Shown here: positions 26,044 to 35,600 of the stretch, one piece after another
How the letters are laid out: each line of letters starts with the position of its first letter
Position numbering within the stretch: the stretch's first letter is position 1
Origin: Polyangiaceae bacterium
GTDB lineage: Bacteria > Myxococcota_A > Polyangia > Polyangiales > Polyangiaceae
Length of the DNA stretch: 64,000 bases
Reading direction: 5' to 3'
Assembly: GCA_016719945.1 (NCBI GenBank)
Contig: JADJYE010000008.1
Coordinates: 124,001-188,000, forward strand
The notes under the pieces: model-generated
Told to the model about the DNA's origin: nothing
The model's input: the letters and a program-made list of their open reading frames with translations, nothing else
Databases searched by the model: none
Position numbers and translations under genes: made by a program

Positions 26044-28275
26044 TTGGCCGCCGCTGACCCGCTCCATCAACAGCCCAGCAACGTGATCGGCAAGTTTCGG
26101 CTCATCGCCGAGCTGGGTCGGGGCGGGATGTCCGAGGTCTACCTCGCGATCGTGGCGGGGCCCGCAGGCTTCAACAAGCTCGTGGTCATCAAGCTCATCA
26201 AGGCCGAGCTCGCCGAGGACCCCGACTTCATCAGCATGTTCCTCGACGAGGCGCGCCTGTCGGCCCGCCTGAGCCACCCGAACGTCGTGCAGACCAACGA
26301 GGTCGGCGAGGTCGGTGGTCGGTACTACATCGCGATGGAGTACCTCGAGGGCCAGCCTTACAGCCGCATCTTGCACCGGCTGGGCCGCGATCGAGGTCTG
26401 CCGCTCGGCATGAGCCTCCGCATCCTCAGCGACGTGCTCGCTGGGCTGCAGTACGCGCACGAGCTCGCCGACTTCGACGGCTCACCGCTCGGCGTCGTGC
26501 ACCGCGACGTGACGCCGCACAACGTCTTCGTCACCTACGACGGACAGGTCAAGGTGGTCGACTTCGGCATCGCCAAGGCGATGAACTCGTCCCACGAGAC
26601 GCGGACCGGAATGCTCAAGGGCAAGGTCGGCTACATGGCCCCCGAGCAAGCGAAGGGCGAGCGCGTCGACCGCCGCGCCGACCTGTTCAGCGTCGGCGTC
26701 ATGCTGTGGGAGGCCGCCGTGGGCCGCAGGCTCTGGAAGGGCCTCAACGAGGTGCAGATCCTCCACCAGCTGCTGAGCGGCGAGATCCCCTCCCCCCGCT
26801 CGATGCGCCCCGACATCTCCGTCCCGCTCGAGCAGCTGATCATGAAGTCGCTCGACCCTGATCGAGAGAAGCGACACGCCTCGGCCGTGGAGCTGCAGAC
26901 CGCGCTCGACGAGCTGATGGACGCGGGCAGCGAGCGCTCGACGTTGCGCGAGACCGGGCGCCTGCTCTCCAGCACCTTCGAGGAAGAGCGCCGCAAGCTG
27001 AAGGCGATCGTCGAGCAGCAGGTGGCGCGCTCGGCCAACCTCGCCACGGGGATGTACCAGCAGATGGCGATCCCCAACGTCGCGCAAGCGCAGGCCTACA
27101 CGGGAGAGCTGCCCCGCGCCTCGCAGAACCCACACTTCACTGGCTCCCACCTGACGGGCCCCCACCTGACGGGCTCCCATGCGGCTGGCTTCCAGCAGGG
27201 TGGCTTCCAGCAGGGTGGCTTCCCCCACGGGGGCGCCCAGCACGGAGGCGCTCAGCACGGTGGCAACCAAGGGCAGCTCTCCGGGCCCCAGTCGGGCGCG
27301 CTGCCCCAGTTCGGGCACGGCTCGGGGCCGAGCTATCTGCCGGGGTCGGGTGCCCAACCTGCGCCGGGCTCGAACCCTGGCCAAGCCTATTCGGGCTCGC
27401 ACAGCTCCTACCCACACGGGTCACACCCCGGGGCTTCGTACAACGCCGGGCAACCCATGCAGGGGCAGGCGATGTCCGGACATGGCTCGCACCCGGGCGC
27501 GTCGTATTCGCAGTCCAACCTGAGCTACACCGGCCAATCCCACGCTGCGTATCCCGCCGGCCCAACGTCGACCGGCAGCATCCCGCGGCTCGCGCCGCAC
27601 CTGGGCGGCAACGACGGCAGCCAGCCGAGCGTGTCGAGCTCGCTCGCCCACCTGAGCGTCTCGCGCTCCCCGCACTCGCACGCCGCGGGGCGCCCGAGCG
27701 ACGGAGGCAGCAAGAAGGTCACGATGGCCGCTCTCGGGATCGCCGGCGCAGCCGGTGGGCTCGCGGCGCTCCTGTACGTGGGCTTCGGCCGCTCTCAGCC
27801 CGCGCCGGCCTCCGACCCGAGCTCCACGCCCACGATGACCGCGGCGGCGACCTCGACCTCCACGACGGTGACCGCGACGGCGACCGCCGAGGCCAGCAGT
27901 GAGCCGACCAGCGTCGCGTCCGGCGCGGCGGTCGCCGAGGTGAAGCTCGACATCAAGGTCACCCCGGACGTCGCCGACATCTTCCTCGACGGAAAGAAGC
28001 TGGGGACGGGCAGCGTGCTGACGTCGGTCCCGCGGGACGGCAAGGAGCACGAGCTCAAGGTCGACGCGGCCGGCTACAGCGCGAAGACGCGGAAGATCAA
28101 GGCCGAGGAGACGACCGTCTCCTGGGAGCCGGAGCTCACCGCCGACCGCCGCCACGGTGCCCCCGTTCCGAAGACGACCGCGACCGCGACGTCGGACAGC
28201 CCGACCGGTCCCAAGCGCGACAAGAACGGCAAGATCGTCCGGGACATCGACAAAGAGTACCCGGGCGGCAACTGA
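26044..28275 (+). CDS. Ser/Thr protein kinase with Gly/His/Gln-rich linker, membrane helix and PEGA domain
   Basis: The kinase domain (about 17-280) has GRGGMSEV, VVIKLIKAE, the catalytic loop HRDVTPHN, VDFGIA and MAPEQ. A low-complexity region of about 200 residues follows, with short repeats such as FTGSHLTGPHLTGSH and GGFQQGGFQ, rich in Gly, His, Ser and Gln. One transmembrane helix (MAALGIAGAAGGLAALLYVG, about 560-580), a Thr/Ala stretch and a PEGA-like domain (LDIKVTPDVADIFLDGKKLG) complete its 743 residues. PEGA domains usually face the periplasm and bind envelope components. The start is uncertain: TTG at 26044 or GTG at 26083 both keep the kinase domain. The gene is divergent from the Cys-rich lipoprotein and 53 nt upstream of a TPR/PEGA protein gene. 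Confidence 0.88.
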   Translation: MAAADPLHQQPSNVIGKFRLIAELGRGGMSEVYLAIVAGPAGFNKLVVIKLIKAELAEDPDFISMFLDEARLSARLSHPNVVQTNEVGEVGGRYYIAMEYLEGQPYSRILHRLGRDRGLPLGMSLRILSDVLAGLQYAHELADFDGSPLGVVHRDVTPHNVFVTYDGQVKVVDFGIAKAMNSSHETRTGMLKGKVGYMAPEQAKGERVDRRADLFSVGVMLWEAAVGRRLWKGLNEVQILHQLLSGEIPSPRSMRPDISVPLEQLIMKSLDPDREKRHASAVELQTALDELMDAGSERSTLRETGRLLSSTFEEERRKLKAIVEQQVARSANLATGMYQQMAIPNVAQAQAYTGELPRASQNPHFTGSHLTGPHLTGSHAAGFQQGGFQQGGFPHGGAQHGGAQHGGNQGQLSGPQSGALPQFGHGSGPSYLPGSGAQPAPGSNPGQAYSGSHSSYPHGSHPGASYNAGQPMQGQAMSGHGSHPGASYSQSNLSYTGQSHAAYPAGPTSTGSIPRLAPHLGGNDGSQPSVSSSLAHLSVSRSPHSHAAGRPSDGGSKKVTMAALGIAGAAGGLAALLYVGFGRSQPAPASDPSSTPTMTAAATSTSTTVTATATAEASSEPTSVASGAAVAEVKLDIKVTPDVADIFLDGKKLGTGSVLTSVPRDGKEHELKVDAAGYSAKTRKIKAEETTVSWEPELTADRRHGAPVPKTTATATSDSPTGPKRDKNGKIVRDIDKEYPGGN

Positions 28276-28328
28276 CGGCTCGGCAGCGAAAGAGACAGGC
28301 TCGGCGCGCCGCTGCTAGCATTCGAAGC

Positions 28329-29393
28329 ATGGGTGGGTCTTCGACTACCAAGCTTCGTCTCCCGGGCAGCAGGCTTCGTCTCACGGGCCCCCTGCTGGCC
28401 CTTTCGCTCTTCGCGGCGCCCGCGGCCGTCGTCCTCGGCGTCCCCGCGCCGGCGGCGGCGCAGCCTGGCGCGGCCCAGCGGTCCGAGGAGGCGAAGCAGC
28501 GCTACATGAAGGGCGTCGAGCTGCACGACGAGGGCGACTACCAGTCGGCGCTCATCGAGTTCCGTCGCTCGTACGACCTCGTGCCGAACTTCAACGTGCT
28601 GTTCAACGTCGGGCAGGAGTACTTCAACCTCGCCGACTACGCGAACGCGCTCAAGACGTTCCAGCAGTACATGGAGGAAGGCGGCAAGCGCATCCCCCCG
28701 AACCGCAAGGAGCAGGTCGAGGGCTACATCGAGAAGCTCAAGAGCCGCGTCGCCACGATGGCCGTGAAGGTCAACGTGCAGGGCGCCGAGCTCAAGGTCG
28801 ATGACCAGGTCATCACCGCGCTCATCCCCGGGAGCGTCCTCGTCAGCACCGGCAAGCGCCGCATCGAGGTCTCGAAGCAGGGCTACCGCACGCAGACGAA
28901 GACCGAAGAGTTCGCCGGCCAAGAGACCAAGGAGGTCGTCTTCGAGCTCCAGCCCGAAGCGATGCTCAGCCAGGGCGACGGGTCGAAGCCGCCGATCGTG
29001 ATCATCGGCGATCAGAAGATGACGCAGGCCAAGGAGCCCGGCCCCCCGATCGCGCCGATCGTCATGTGGTCGCTCACCGGCGCGCTGGGCATCGGCACCG
29101 GCGTCTTTGGAGGCCTGGCCCTCGCCAATCAGAGCTCGCTCGACGAGCTGAAGCGCGAGGAAGGCCACACCACCGACGAGCTCGACGACGCCGCCGCGAA
29201 CGCGCGCAACATGGCGATCGCGACCGATGTATTCCTGGGCGCGACGGTGATCGCCGCGGGCCTCTCGGTCTACTTCACGATCGACGCCGTCCTGACCCCC
29301 GCCAAGAAGGACGAAAAACCCAACGCTGCCCCAGCCCCGGCCGCGAAGGTCAGCGTCGGCCCGGCCTACGTCGGCGTCGACGGTACCTTTTGA
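28329..29393 (+). CDS. Exported TPR / PEGA-domain envelope protein
   Basis: The 354-residue product has a signal sequence (LLALSLFAAPAAVVLGV, cut near APAAAQ). TPR-like helices follow at about 55-125 (AKQRYMKGVELHDEGDYQSA, FNVGQEYFNLADYANALKTF). A PEGA-type beta module comes next (VKVNVQGAELKVDDQVI and VSTGKRRIEVSKQGYRT). Two hydrophobic helices near the C terminus (about 240-260 and 300-320) suggest membrane anchoring. Proteins of this plan are common in Myxococcota and often sit next to PEGA kinases, as here, where the kinase gene ends 53 nt upstream. A link between the two in envelope sensing is inferred. Confidence 0.78.
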   Translation: MGGSSTTKLRLPGSRLRLTGPLLALSLFAAPAAVVLGVPAPAAAQPGAAQRSEEAKQRYMKGVELHDEGDYQSALIEFRRSYDLVPNFNVLFNVGQEYFNLADYANALKTFQQYMEEGGKRIPPNRKEQVEGYIEKLKSRVATMAVKVNVQGAELKVDDQVITALIPGSVLVSTGKRRIEVSKQGYRTQTKTEEFAGQETKEVVFELQPEAMLSQGDGSKPPIVIIGDQKMTQAKEPGPPIAPIVMWSLTGALGIGTGVFGGLALANQSSLDELKREEGHTTDELDDAAANARNMAIATDVFLGATVIAAGLSVYFTIDAVLTPAKKDEKPNAAPAPAAKVSVGPAYVGVDGTF

Positions 29394-29396
29394 TCC

Positions 29397-31148
29397 TCAA
29401 AACGGGCAGCTGAACGCGGCCGGGTCGGGCTCGGGGGCGCCGACGACCGACGTGCCGTCGTAGAACGCGCCGCTGTTGAGCCCGGAGTCTCCCGAGGGAG
29501 GGACGCACCAGATCTGGATCGGCGACGGCGCCTCGCCCGTCGAGATATCGAAATCGAGGTCGCCCGACGCGCCTTGGAAGTTGATGGTGCCGTCGCTCGC
29601 GCTGAGGATCGACGCGGCCTGGCCGATCTTGGACGAGCCGGCTTCGATCTCGGTCGCCTCGGTGTCGGACAGCGCGGAGAACCCGCGCGCGAGCGTCTCG
29701 GCCGTGAGCGGCTCGCCGCGCGCGGCGATGGAGCTGTACGCGATCATGAACACGATGTCGTACGCGCCGGCCGCCCCGAACACGTTCGGCCCTTGGCCGG
29801 TCTCGTCGGAGGGGAAATCGGTATCGTAGTCGCCCGCGAAGGCGTCGAACGTCGGGCTGGTCGCTGGGCCGGGGATCGAGCCGCGCACGCGCTCGATCAC
29901 GGGCGTCCCTGGGGCGAGCGGATCGGGGATCTTCGTCGGACCGCGCACCGCGTCGGCGACCGCGCCGCCGAGGCCGCCGTCGCCGAAGATGTAGTAGGGC
30001 CGGTCGGCGTCGGTGCCGGGCCAGGTCTCCTCGAACGTCCTCATGATCTCCGCGACCTCGCTGGTCCCGATGAGGAACACGGCGTCGGGCTGGGCCTCGA
30101 TCGCCGCCGCGATCACGGCCGGGTCGGGCTGGATGCCGACGGTGTTCGGATCGATGTCGTCGTAGCCCTGACGGAAGAAGGTGACACCCTGCTGCGTCGT
30201 GGCTGCCTCGCCGTTGAACGTGAGCTGGGTCCGGATCACCTCGGAGAGCAGATCGCCGTACGGGTCGGGCTTGTAGAGGACATACACCGTGATCTCGGCC
30301 CGGGGCGGCTCGGGCTCGACGAGGCCGCGCGCCTTCACGACGGGCTCGAGCCGCTCAGGGAAGTACTGCGAGAGCGCCGCGCCCTGGAACTCGTCGGAGG
30401 GAGAGGTGCGCCACACGAGGCCGGGGCACGCGTCGCACTCCCCTCCCGCGCAGGTCTCGAGGCAGGCCGGGCTGGTGTCTTGGATGCCGGTCACCAGCGG
30501 GCTCGTCGCGGAGGGCGAGACGACCAGCACGTCGTTGGCGACCGTGCCCGGCGCCTGCTCGGTGCCCGCCATCTGCACGGTCTGGCCGCTGAAGGCCGGG
30601 CCGATGATCGCCTGCGCGCCGATCGTGGCGAGCGTCTGGCCGTTGTCGAAGGCGTTTTGGGCGTCGCCGGCGTCGTCGCAGATGATGAGGACCATGGGGC
30701 GCACGCCCTCAACGCCCCCGTCCTTGTTGAACTGGTCGACGCCGAGCTTCGCGCCGTTGGCGATGCTGATGCCGGTCGACGCCTCGACCGTGAGCGGGAC
30801 CGTGACGCCGATGAGCATCGCGTTGTCGTCCCGGAAGGTGTCGTTGTCCGGGTAGATCTCTTGGCAGTTGCCCTGGCGGATCTTCTGACAGCTCCGCGGC
30901 ACGGCGAAGCGACAGACCTCGTCGTCCGCGCACTCGGCGTTGCTCTCGCACTGGTTGGCGGAGACGCAGACGCCCGCCGTGGTGTCGCACACGTGGTTGT
31001 CGAAATTGACGCAGTCCTCGTCGGCGGCGCACGACATCGTGTCGGCCGTGACGATGAGGTTGCAGGAGGCCGCGAGGGCGAGGACCGCGGGCATCGCACA
31101 GAGCAGCAGCAGCGCGCGGGTGGTCTTCGAGTTCGGTCGGTGCAGCAT
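29397..31148 (-). CDS. Branched-chain amino-acid type ABC substrate-binding lipoprotein
   Basis: From the ATG at 31148 the product has 583 residues. A lipoprotein signal ends in LALAASC. A short Cys-rich stretch (CAADEDCVNF, CDTTAGVC) precedes the binding fold. The fold matches the type-1 periplasmic binding superfamily (LivJ-like): IGVTVPLTVEASTGISIANG, AQAIIGPAFSGQTVQMA, VLVVSPSATSPLV and the later hinge AVFLIGTSEVAEIMRTF. Membrane-permease genes are not adjacent, and the protein is longer than classical LivJ, as are many myxobacterial relatives that may act as sensors. The ligand is unknown. It is convergent with the TPR/PEGA gene, with 3 nt between stops. Confidence 0.82.
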   Translation of the reverse strand: MLHRPNSKTTRALLLLCAMPAVLALAASCNLIVTADTMSCAADEDCVNFDNHVCDTTAGVCVSANQCESNAECADDEVCRFAVPRSCQKIRQGNCQEIYPDNDTFRDDNAMLIGVTVPLTVEASTGISIANGAKLGVDQFNKDGGVEGVRPMVLIICDDAGDAQNAFDNGQTLATIGAQAIIGPAFSGQTVQMAGTEQAPGTVANDVLVVSPSATSPLVTGIQDTSPACLETCAGGECDACPGLVWRTSPSDEFQGAALSQYFPERLEPVVKARGLVEPEPPRAEITVYVLYKPDPYGDLLSEVIRTQLTFNGEAATTQQGVTFFRQGYDDIDPNTVGIQPDPAVIAAAIEAQPDAVFLIGTSEVAEIMRTFEETWPGTDADRPYYIFGDGGLGGAVADAVRGPTKIPDPLAPGTPVIERVRGSIPGPATSPTFDAFAGDYDTDFPSDETGQGPNVFGAAGAYDIVFMIAYSSIAARGEPLTAETLARGFSALSDTEATEIEAGSSKIGQAASILSASDGTINFQGASGDLDFDISTGEAPSPIQIWCVPPSGDSGLNSGAFYDGTSVVGAPEPDPAAFSCPF

Positions 31149-31186
31149 CTTCGGGATCCCCTCACCCGACAAAGGATGGCTCAAGG

Positions 31187-32608
31187 TTAGCTACTCTCCG
31201 CGGGCCGGGAAAGGGAACTGCCTTCCGGCGCCAGCGCTTCGAACAGGCGGAGCATCAGGGGCGGGCCCTCTTCTGGGCGGATCGTGCGCGCGTCGAGCAG
31301 GACGCGCGCGTCCTGCACGCGCGCGAGGATCGCGGGAGCGCCCAACCGAAGGGAGCGGCCGAGCTCGCCCGCGCTCATCGACCTGGGCGTGAGGGCCAGC
31401 GCCACCGACGGGATCGCGCGGGCGGCGAGCGTCCCGCCGCCCATCTCCGCCTCGCTGTCGACGCGCTCAGCGTCGAGCCCCCGCGCGCTGAGCTCTGCGA
31501 CCCAGCCATCGACGCGCGCGGCGAGCTCGCCCACGGAGGCCTTCGCCATCGCCAGCGCCGGGATCTCCTGCCATGCGCGGCCCAGCAGGTAGGACTCGAG
31601 CGTCGCCTCCAAGGCCACGATCGGCAGGCGACCCGCGCGCAGCGCGCGGGCGAGCGGGTGTCTGCGCGCCCGCTCGATCACGTCTCGCGCTCCGACGAGG
31701 GCGCCGCCTTGCGGCCCCCCCAGGACCTTGTCGGTGCTGAACGTGACGGCGGTGCACCCCGCGGCCACGCAGTCGGTGACCAGCGGCTCACCGACGAACC
31801 CCGCCTGGGCGAGGTCGACCAGGGCGCCGCCGCCGAGGTCCTTCAGCAACATCACGCCGCGCGAGGCGGCGAGGGCGCCCAGGTCCGCGAGCGCCGGACG
31901 CTCGACGAAGCCGAGCTGCCGGAAGTTGCCCTGGTGGACGCGGAGGATCGCGACCGCGTCGGGGTGCTCGTCGAGCGCCCGCTCGTAGTCGGCGAGGCGG
32001 GTCTTGTTGGTGGTGCCGACCTCGATCAGGCGCGCGCCGCTCTGGGCCATCACGTCGGGGACACGGAAGCCGCCGCCGATCTCCACCAGCTCCCCGCGCG
32101 ACACGATGACCCCACGCCCGCTGGCGGTGGCAGAGAGCAGCAAGAGCACCGCCGCCGCGCAGTTGTTGACCACGAGCGCGGCCTCTGCGCCGCTCACCGA
32201 GGCCAGCGCCTCGTCGACGAAGCCCGCTCGGCGGCCCCGCTTTCCGGTCTCGAGGTCGAGCTCGATGCTCGAGTACCCTTGCATCGCCCCGCGGACCGCC
32301 GCCGCCGCCCGCTCGGACAGCGGCGCGCGGCCGAGGTTGGTGTGGAGGAGCACGCCCGTGGCGTTGATGACGGGTCGCGCGCGCCCGGAGGCGAAGCGCG
32401 CTGCGCGCTCGAGCACGTCCGCGGAGACCTCGTCGTCGGTCGGGACCACCGCGCGCTGCCCCGCGAGGAGGGCGCGGCGCGCGGCGTCGATGGCGGCTCG
32501 GACGAGCTCTGCGAACAGGGCGGGTCCGACCTGCTCTCGGATCGGCTGGAGGTCCTCGCGAGCGAGGAGGCGATCCACGCGCGGCATCCCTGACAAGTCG
32601 ACGCTCAC
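31187..32608 (-). CDS. selA: L-seryl-tRNA(Sec) selenium transferase
   Basis: The GTG at 32608 gives 473 residues, close to the bacterial family length of about 460; an ATG at 32587 is an alternative. SelA converts Ser-tRNA(Sec) to Sec-tRNA(Sec) with selenophosphate, using PLP. Diagnostic motifs are PVINATGVLLHTNLGRAPL, YSSIELDLETGKRG, VVNNCAAAVLL, LLKDLGGGALVDL and the PLP-Lys motif FSTDKVLGGPQGG. It implies that the organism makes selenoproteins. selB, selD and a tRNA(Sec) gene are not in the window. It lies just upstream of the LivJ-like gene on the same strand and divergent from the subtilase gene. Confidence 0.95.
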   Translation of the reverse strand: MSVDLSGMPRVDRLLAREDLQPIREQVGPALFAELVRAAIDAARRALLAGQRAVVPTDDEVSADVLERAARFASGRARPVINATGVLLHTNLGRAPLSERAAAAVRGAMQGYSSIELDLETGKRGRRAGFVDEALASVSGAEAALVVNNCAAAVLLLLSATASGRGVIVSRGELVEIGGGFRVPDVMAQSGARLIEVGTTNKTRLADYERALDEHPDAVAILRVHQGNFRQLGFVERPALADLGALAASRGVMLLKDLGGGALVDLAQAGFVGEPLVTDCVAAGCTAVTFSTDKVLGGPQGGALVGARDVIERARRHPLARALRAGRLPIVALEATLESYLLGRAWQEIPALAMAKASVGELAARVDGWVAELSARGLDAERVDSEAEMGGGTLAARAIPSVALALTPRSMSAGELGRSLRLGAPAILARVQDARVLLDARTIRPEEGPPLMLRLFEALAPEGSSLSRPAESS

Positions 32609-32680
32609 GGGCGCGGAGGATAGCCCGACCGTCGCCCGCGCATGGTAACCTTGCGCGGCCGAAATAGCCCTGGAGCCCCC

Positions 32681-35600
32681 ATGCCGACGCGCCGCCTCCG
32701 CACCGCGCTCTTCCTTCTGCTCGCGGCGACCCCGATGGTCGTCCCGCCCGCGATGGCCGAAAACCCCAACTGGCCGCCCCCCGAGGACGCGACGAGCGAG
32801 GACCTCTCCGACGCGTCCTATTGGCCCGACGACCCCGACTACGCGTGGACGCCGGAGGGGTCGAACGGGCAGTGGAACTACTACTCGTTCATGGTGCCGA
32901 ACGAGAACGTTCGGCCCGAGGAGACCGCGACGGGGATGTCGATCGATCTGGCGTGGAGGTTCACCCAGGGGGATCCCCGCGTGATCATCGCGGTCATGGA
33001 CAGCGGCATCAAATGGGACGAGCGCGATCTCGTCGAGGCCGCGTTCATCAACCACCGGGAGCTGCTCTCGTTCCGCCCGCTGCACGCCGACGACAGCGCG
33101 TGCGGCGACCTCGACCCGACCTTCTACCCCGGGCAAGACCCCTCGGAGCTCACCGGCTTCGACTGCAACGGCGACGGCATCATCTCCGTCTCGGACTACG
33201 CCGAGACCGCGGCGCTCCAGCCCGAGGCGACCGAGGGTCACCCCAAGGGCGACAGGAACAACAACGGCGTGCTCGACGCCGGGGACCTCATCCTCAACTT
33301 CTCGGACGGCGTCGACGACGACGACAACGGCTACGTCGACGACATCTCCGGCTGGGACTTCATGAAGGACGACAACGACCCGTACGACGACACGCGGTAC
33401 GGGCACGGCACCGGCGAGGCCCGCGACTCGGTCTCGCGCGCCGACAACGGCATCGGCTCGGCGGGCGGGTGCTCGGACTGTCGCTTCATCGCGATGCGCG
33501 TCGGAGACAGCTTCATCACCGACGTGAACGACTTCGCGCAGGCCAATTTCTACGCGACCGACCTCGGCGCGAAGGTCATCCAGAGCGCGCTCGGCACGGT
33601 GAACAACAACCAGTTCACGCAAGCCTCGCTCGACTACGCGTGGGATCACGGCGTGCTCATGATCGCCTCGATGGCCGACGAGAACGCTCGGCACCACAAC
33701 ATGCCGACGGTCTCGAACCACAACCTCCCGGTGCACGCGATCCAATACGCGGGCGAGCGCATCACCGAGGCGCGGACGTTCCTGCAGTATCACCCGTGCT
33801 CGAACTACGGCGGGCAGAACTTCCTCTCGGCCGCCGGCACCGGCTGCTCGAGCGAGGCGACCGGCCAGACCTCCGGCGTCACCGGGCTCGTGTACTCGGC
33901 GGGCCTCAAGTACGGCGTGGATCTCTCGGCCGGCGAGGTGCTGCAGCTCATGATCATGGGCGCGGACGACATCAACGTGCCCGAGTCGCGCGAGCCCGAC
34001 CCGAAGGACCGCTGGTCTCAGGAGGGCTTCGACCAGCGCTTCGGCTACGGCCGCGTGAACGCCAACAACGCGGTGGAGGCCGTGAAAGAAGGCCGCATCC
34101 CGCCCGAGGTCGACATCGTCAGCCCGACCTGGTTCACCGTGCTCTACAAGGACCAGGTCACCGGCCCGATCGCGATCGAGGGGAGCATCCGCGCCAAGCG
34201 GGCGACCGGCTTCGACTACGTGGTCGAGTGGGCGCCCGGGGTGCAGCCGCTCGACGGCGAGTTCACGACCATCACCGAGGGCTCGGGCGGGCCCACCGAC
34301 GTCATCGGCGGTGAGGCGCCCCTGGCCTCCTTCGACATCCGCAACCTCGAGGGGCTGCCGATCCCGAAGGAGAAGTGGGACACCGACAGCACGCTGGGCG
34401 AAAACCAGCACACGATCACGGTCCGCGTGCGCGCGACCGCGCACTACGGCGGCGCGATCGGCTCCGTGCCCGGAGAGCTGCGTCGCACGTATTACGTGCA
34501 CAGCGATCCGGACCTGATGAAAGGCTTCCCGATCTACGTCGGCGACGGCGGCGAGGGCAGCCCGAAGATGGCCGACATCGACGGCGACGGCGTGCGCGAG
34601 CTGATCTACCCGACCGCCGGCGGCGAGCTGCACGTCCTCAAGCTCACGGGCGATGCGCCCGAGGAGCTGTGGGGCGAGCCGTTCCGCGCCCGCCACATGG
34701 ACGGGCTCAACGAGTCCCCGATCGACGCCGGCGAGCCGAGCTACCTCGAGGCGAACGCCTACGCCGACCACCCGGAGCACGTCGATCTCGGGCGGGAGTC
34801 GTTCTCGACGAACGCGCCCGCCGTCGGCGACGTCGACGGCGACGGGCGACCCGAGATCGTCGTCACCACGTACGCAGGCACCCTGTACGTCATCCAGGAC
34901 GATGGCACGGTCCGCCCCGGGTGGCCGATGCGCCTGCCGCGCATCCCCTCGTGCTCGCTCGATCCGGCGTCGCCGAGCGTGGGCCCGTGCATGTCGACCG
35001 AGAGCCGCATCGCCCGCGGGACCTTCGCGGCGCCCGTGCTCGAGGACATGGACCAGGACGGTGATCTCGACATCATCGTGGCGGCCTTCGACGGCAATAT
35101 TTACGTGTTCGACGCCGAGGGCGAGCAGGTCGACGGCTTCCCGATCGCGGTGCTGTACGACGGAAAGTTCGGCGGCGATCCGCCCGCGGCGAACCGGGTC
35201 TTCACGACGCCTGCCGTCGCTGACTTCAACGACGACGGCGTGCCGGATCTGCTCGTGGGCTCGAACCAGCTCATCGGCGAGGGCGGCAACTCCGGCGCGG
35301 TGTACGCGGTGGACGGCCGCGGCACGAACGCGCCCGCCCTGTACCTACCGAACTGGCCCATCACGATGACGTCGCTCAACCTCTTCCCGCTGGTGGCGGA
35401 GGGCGTGACCAACTCCCTCGTCGCCGGCACGTTCGACGGGGTGCTCGCGGCCGTCGCCCACGGCAACGCGTCCAGCCCGCTCATCCTCCCGGCCGATCCG
35501 GGGGAGCAGACGAAGCTCAACGCGTACCCGCCGAACATCATCCCCCAGCGCACCGACTTCCCGAACGACGGCCTCGATCCCTCGAGCGCGTTCGGGCCGC

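Noticed and set aside
24154..26460. Very long Thr/Ala/Arg frame across the Cys-rich lipoprotein region
   Set aside because: It is a shadow of the repeats in another frame and runs over the divergent promoter region and the start of the kinase gene.
27120..27260. Short repeats in the PEGA kinase linker as a CRISPR-like array
   Set aside because: They are in-frame GSHLTGPH and GGFQQ codon repeats without spacers; no CRISPR array is visible anywhere in the window.
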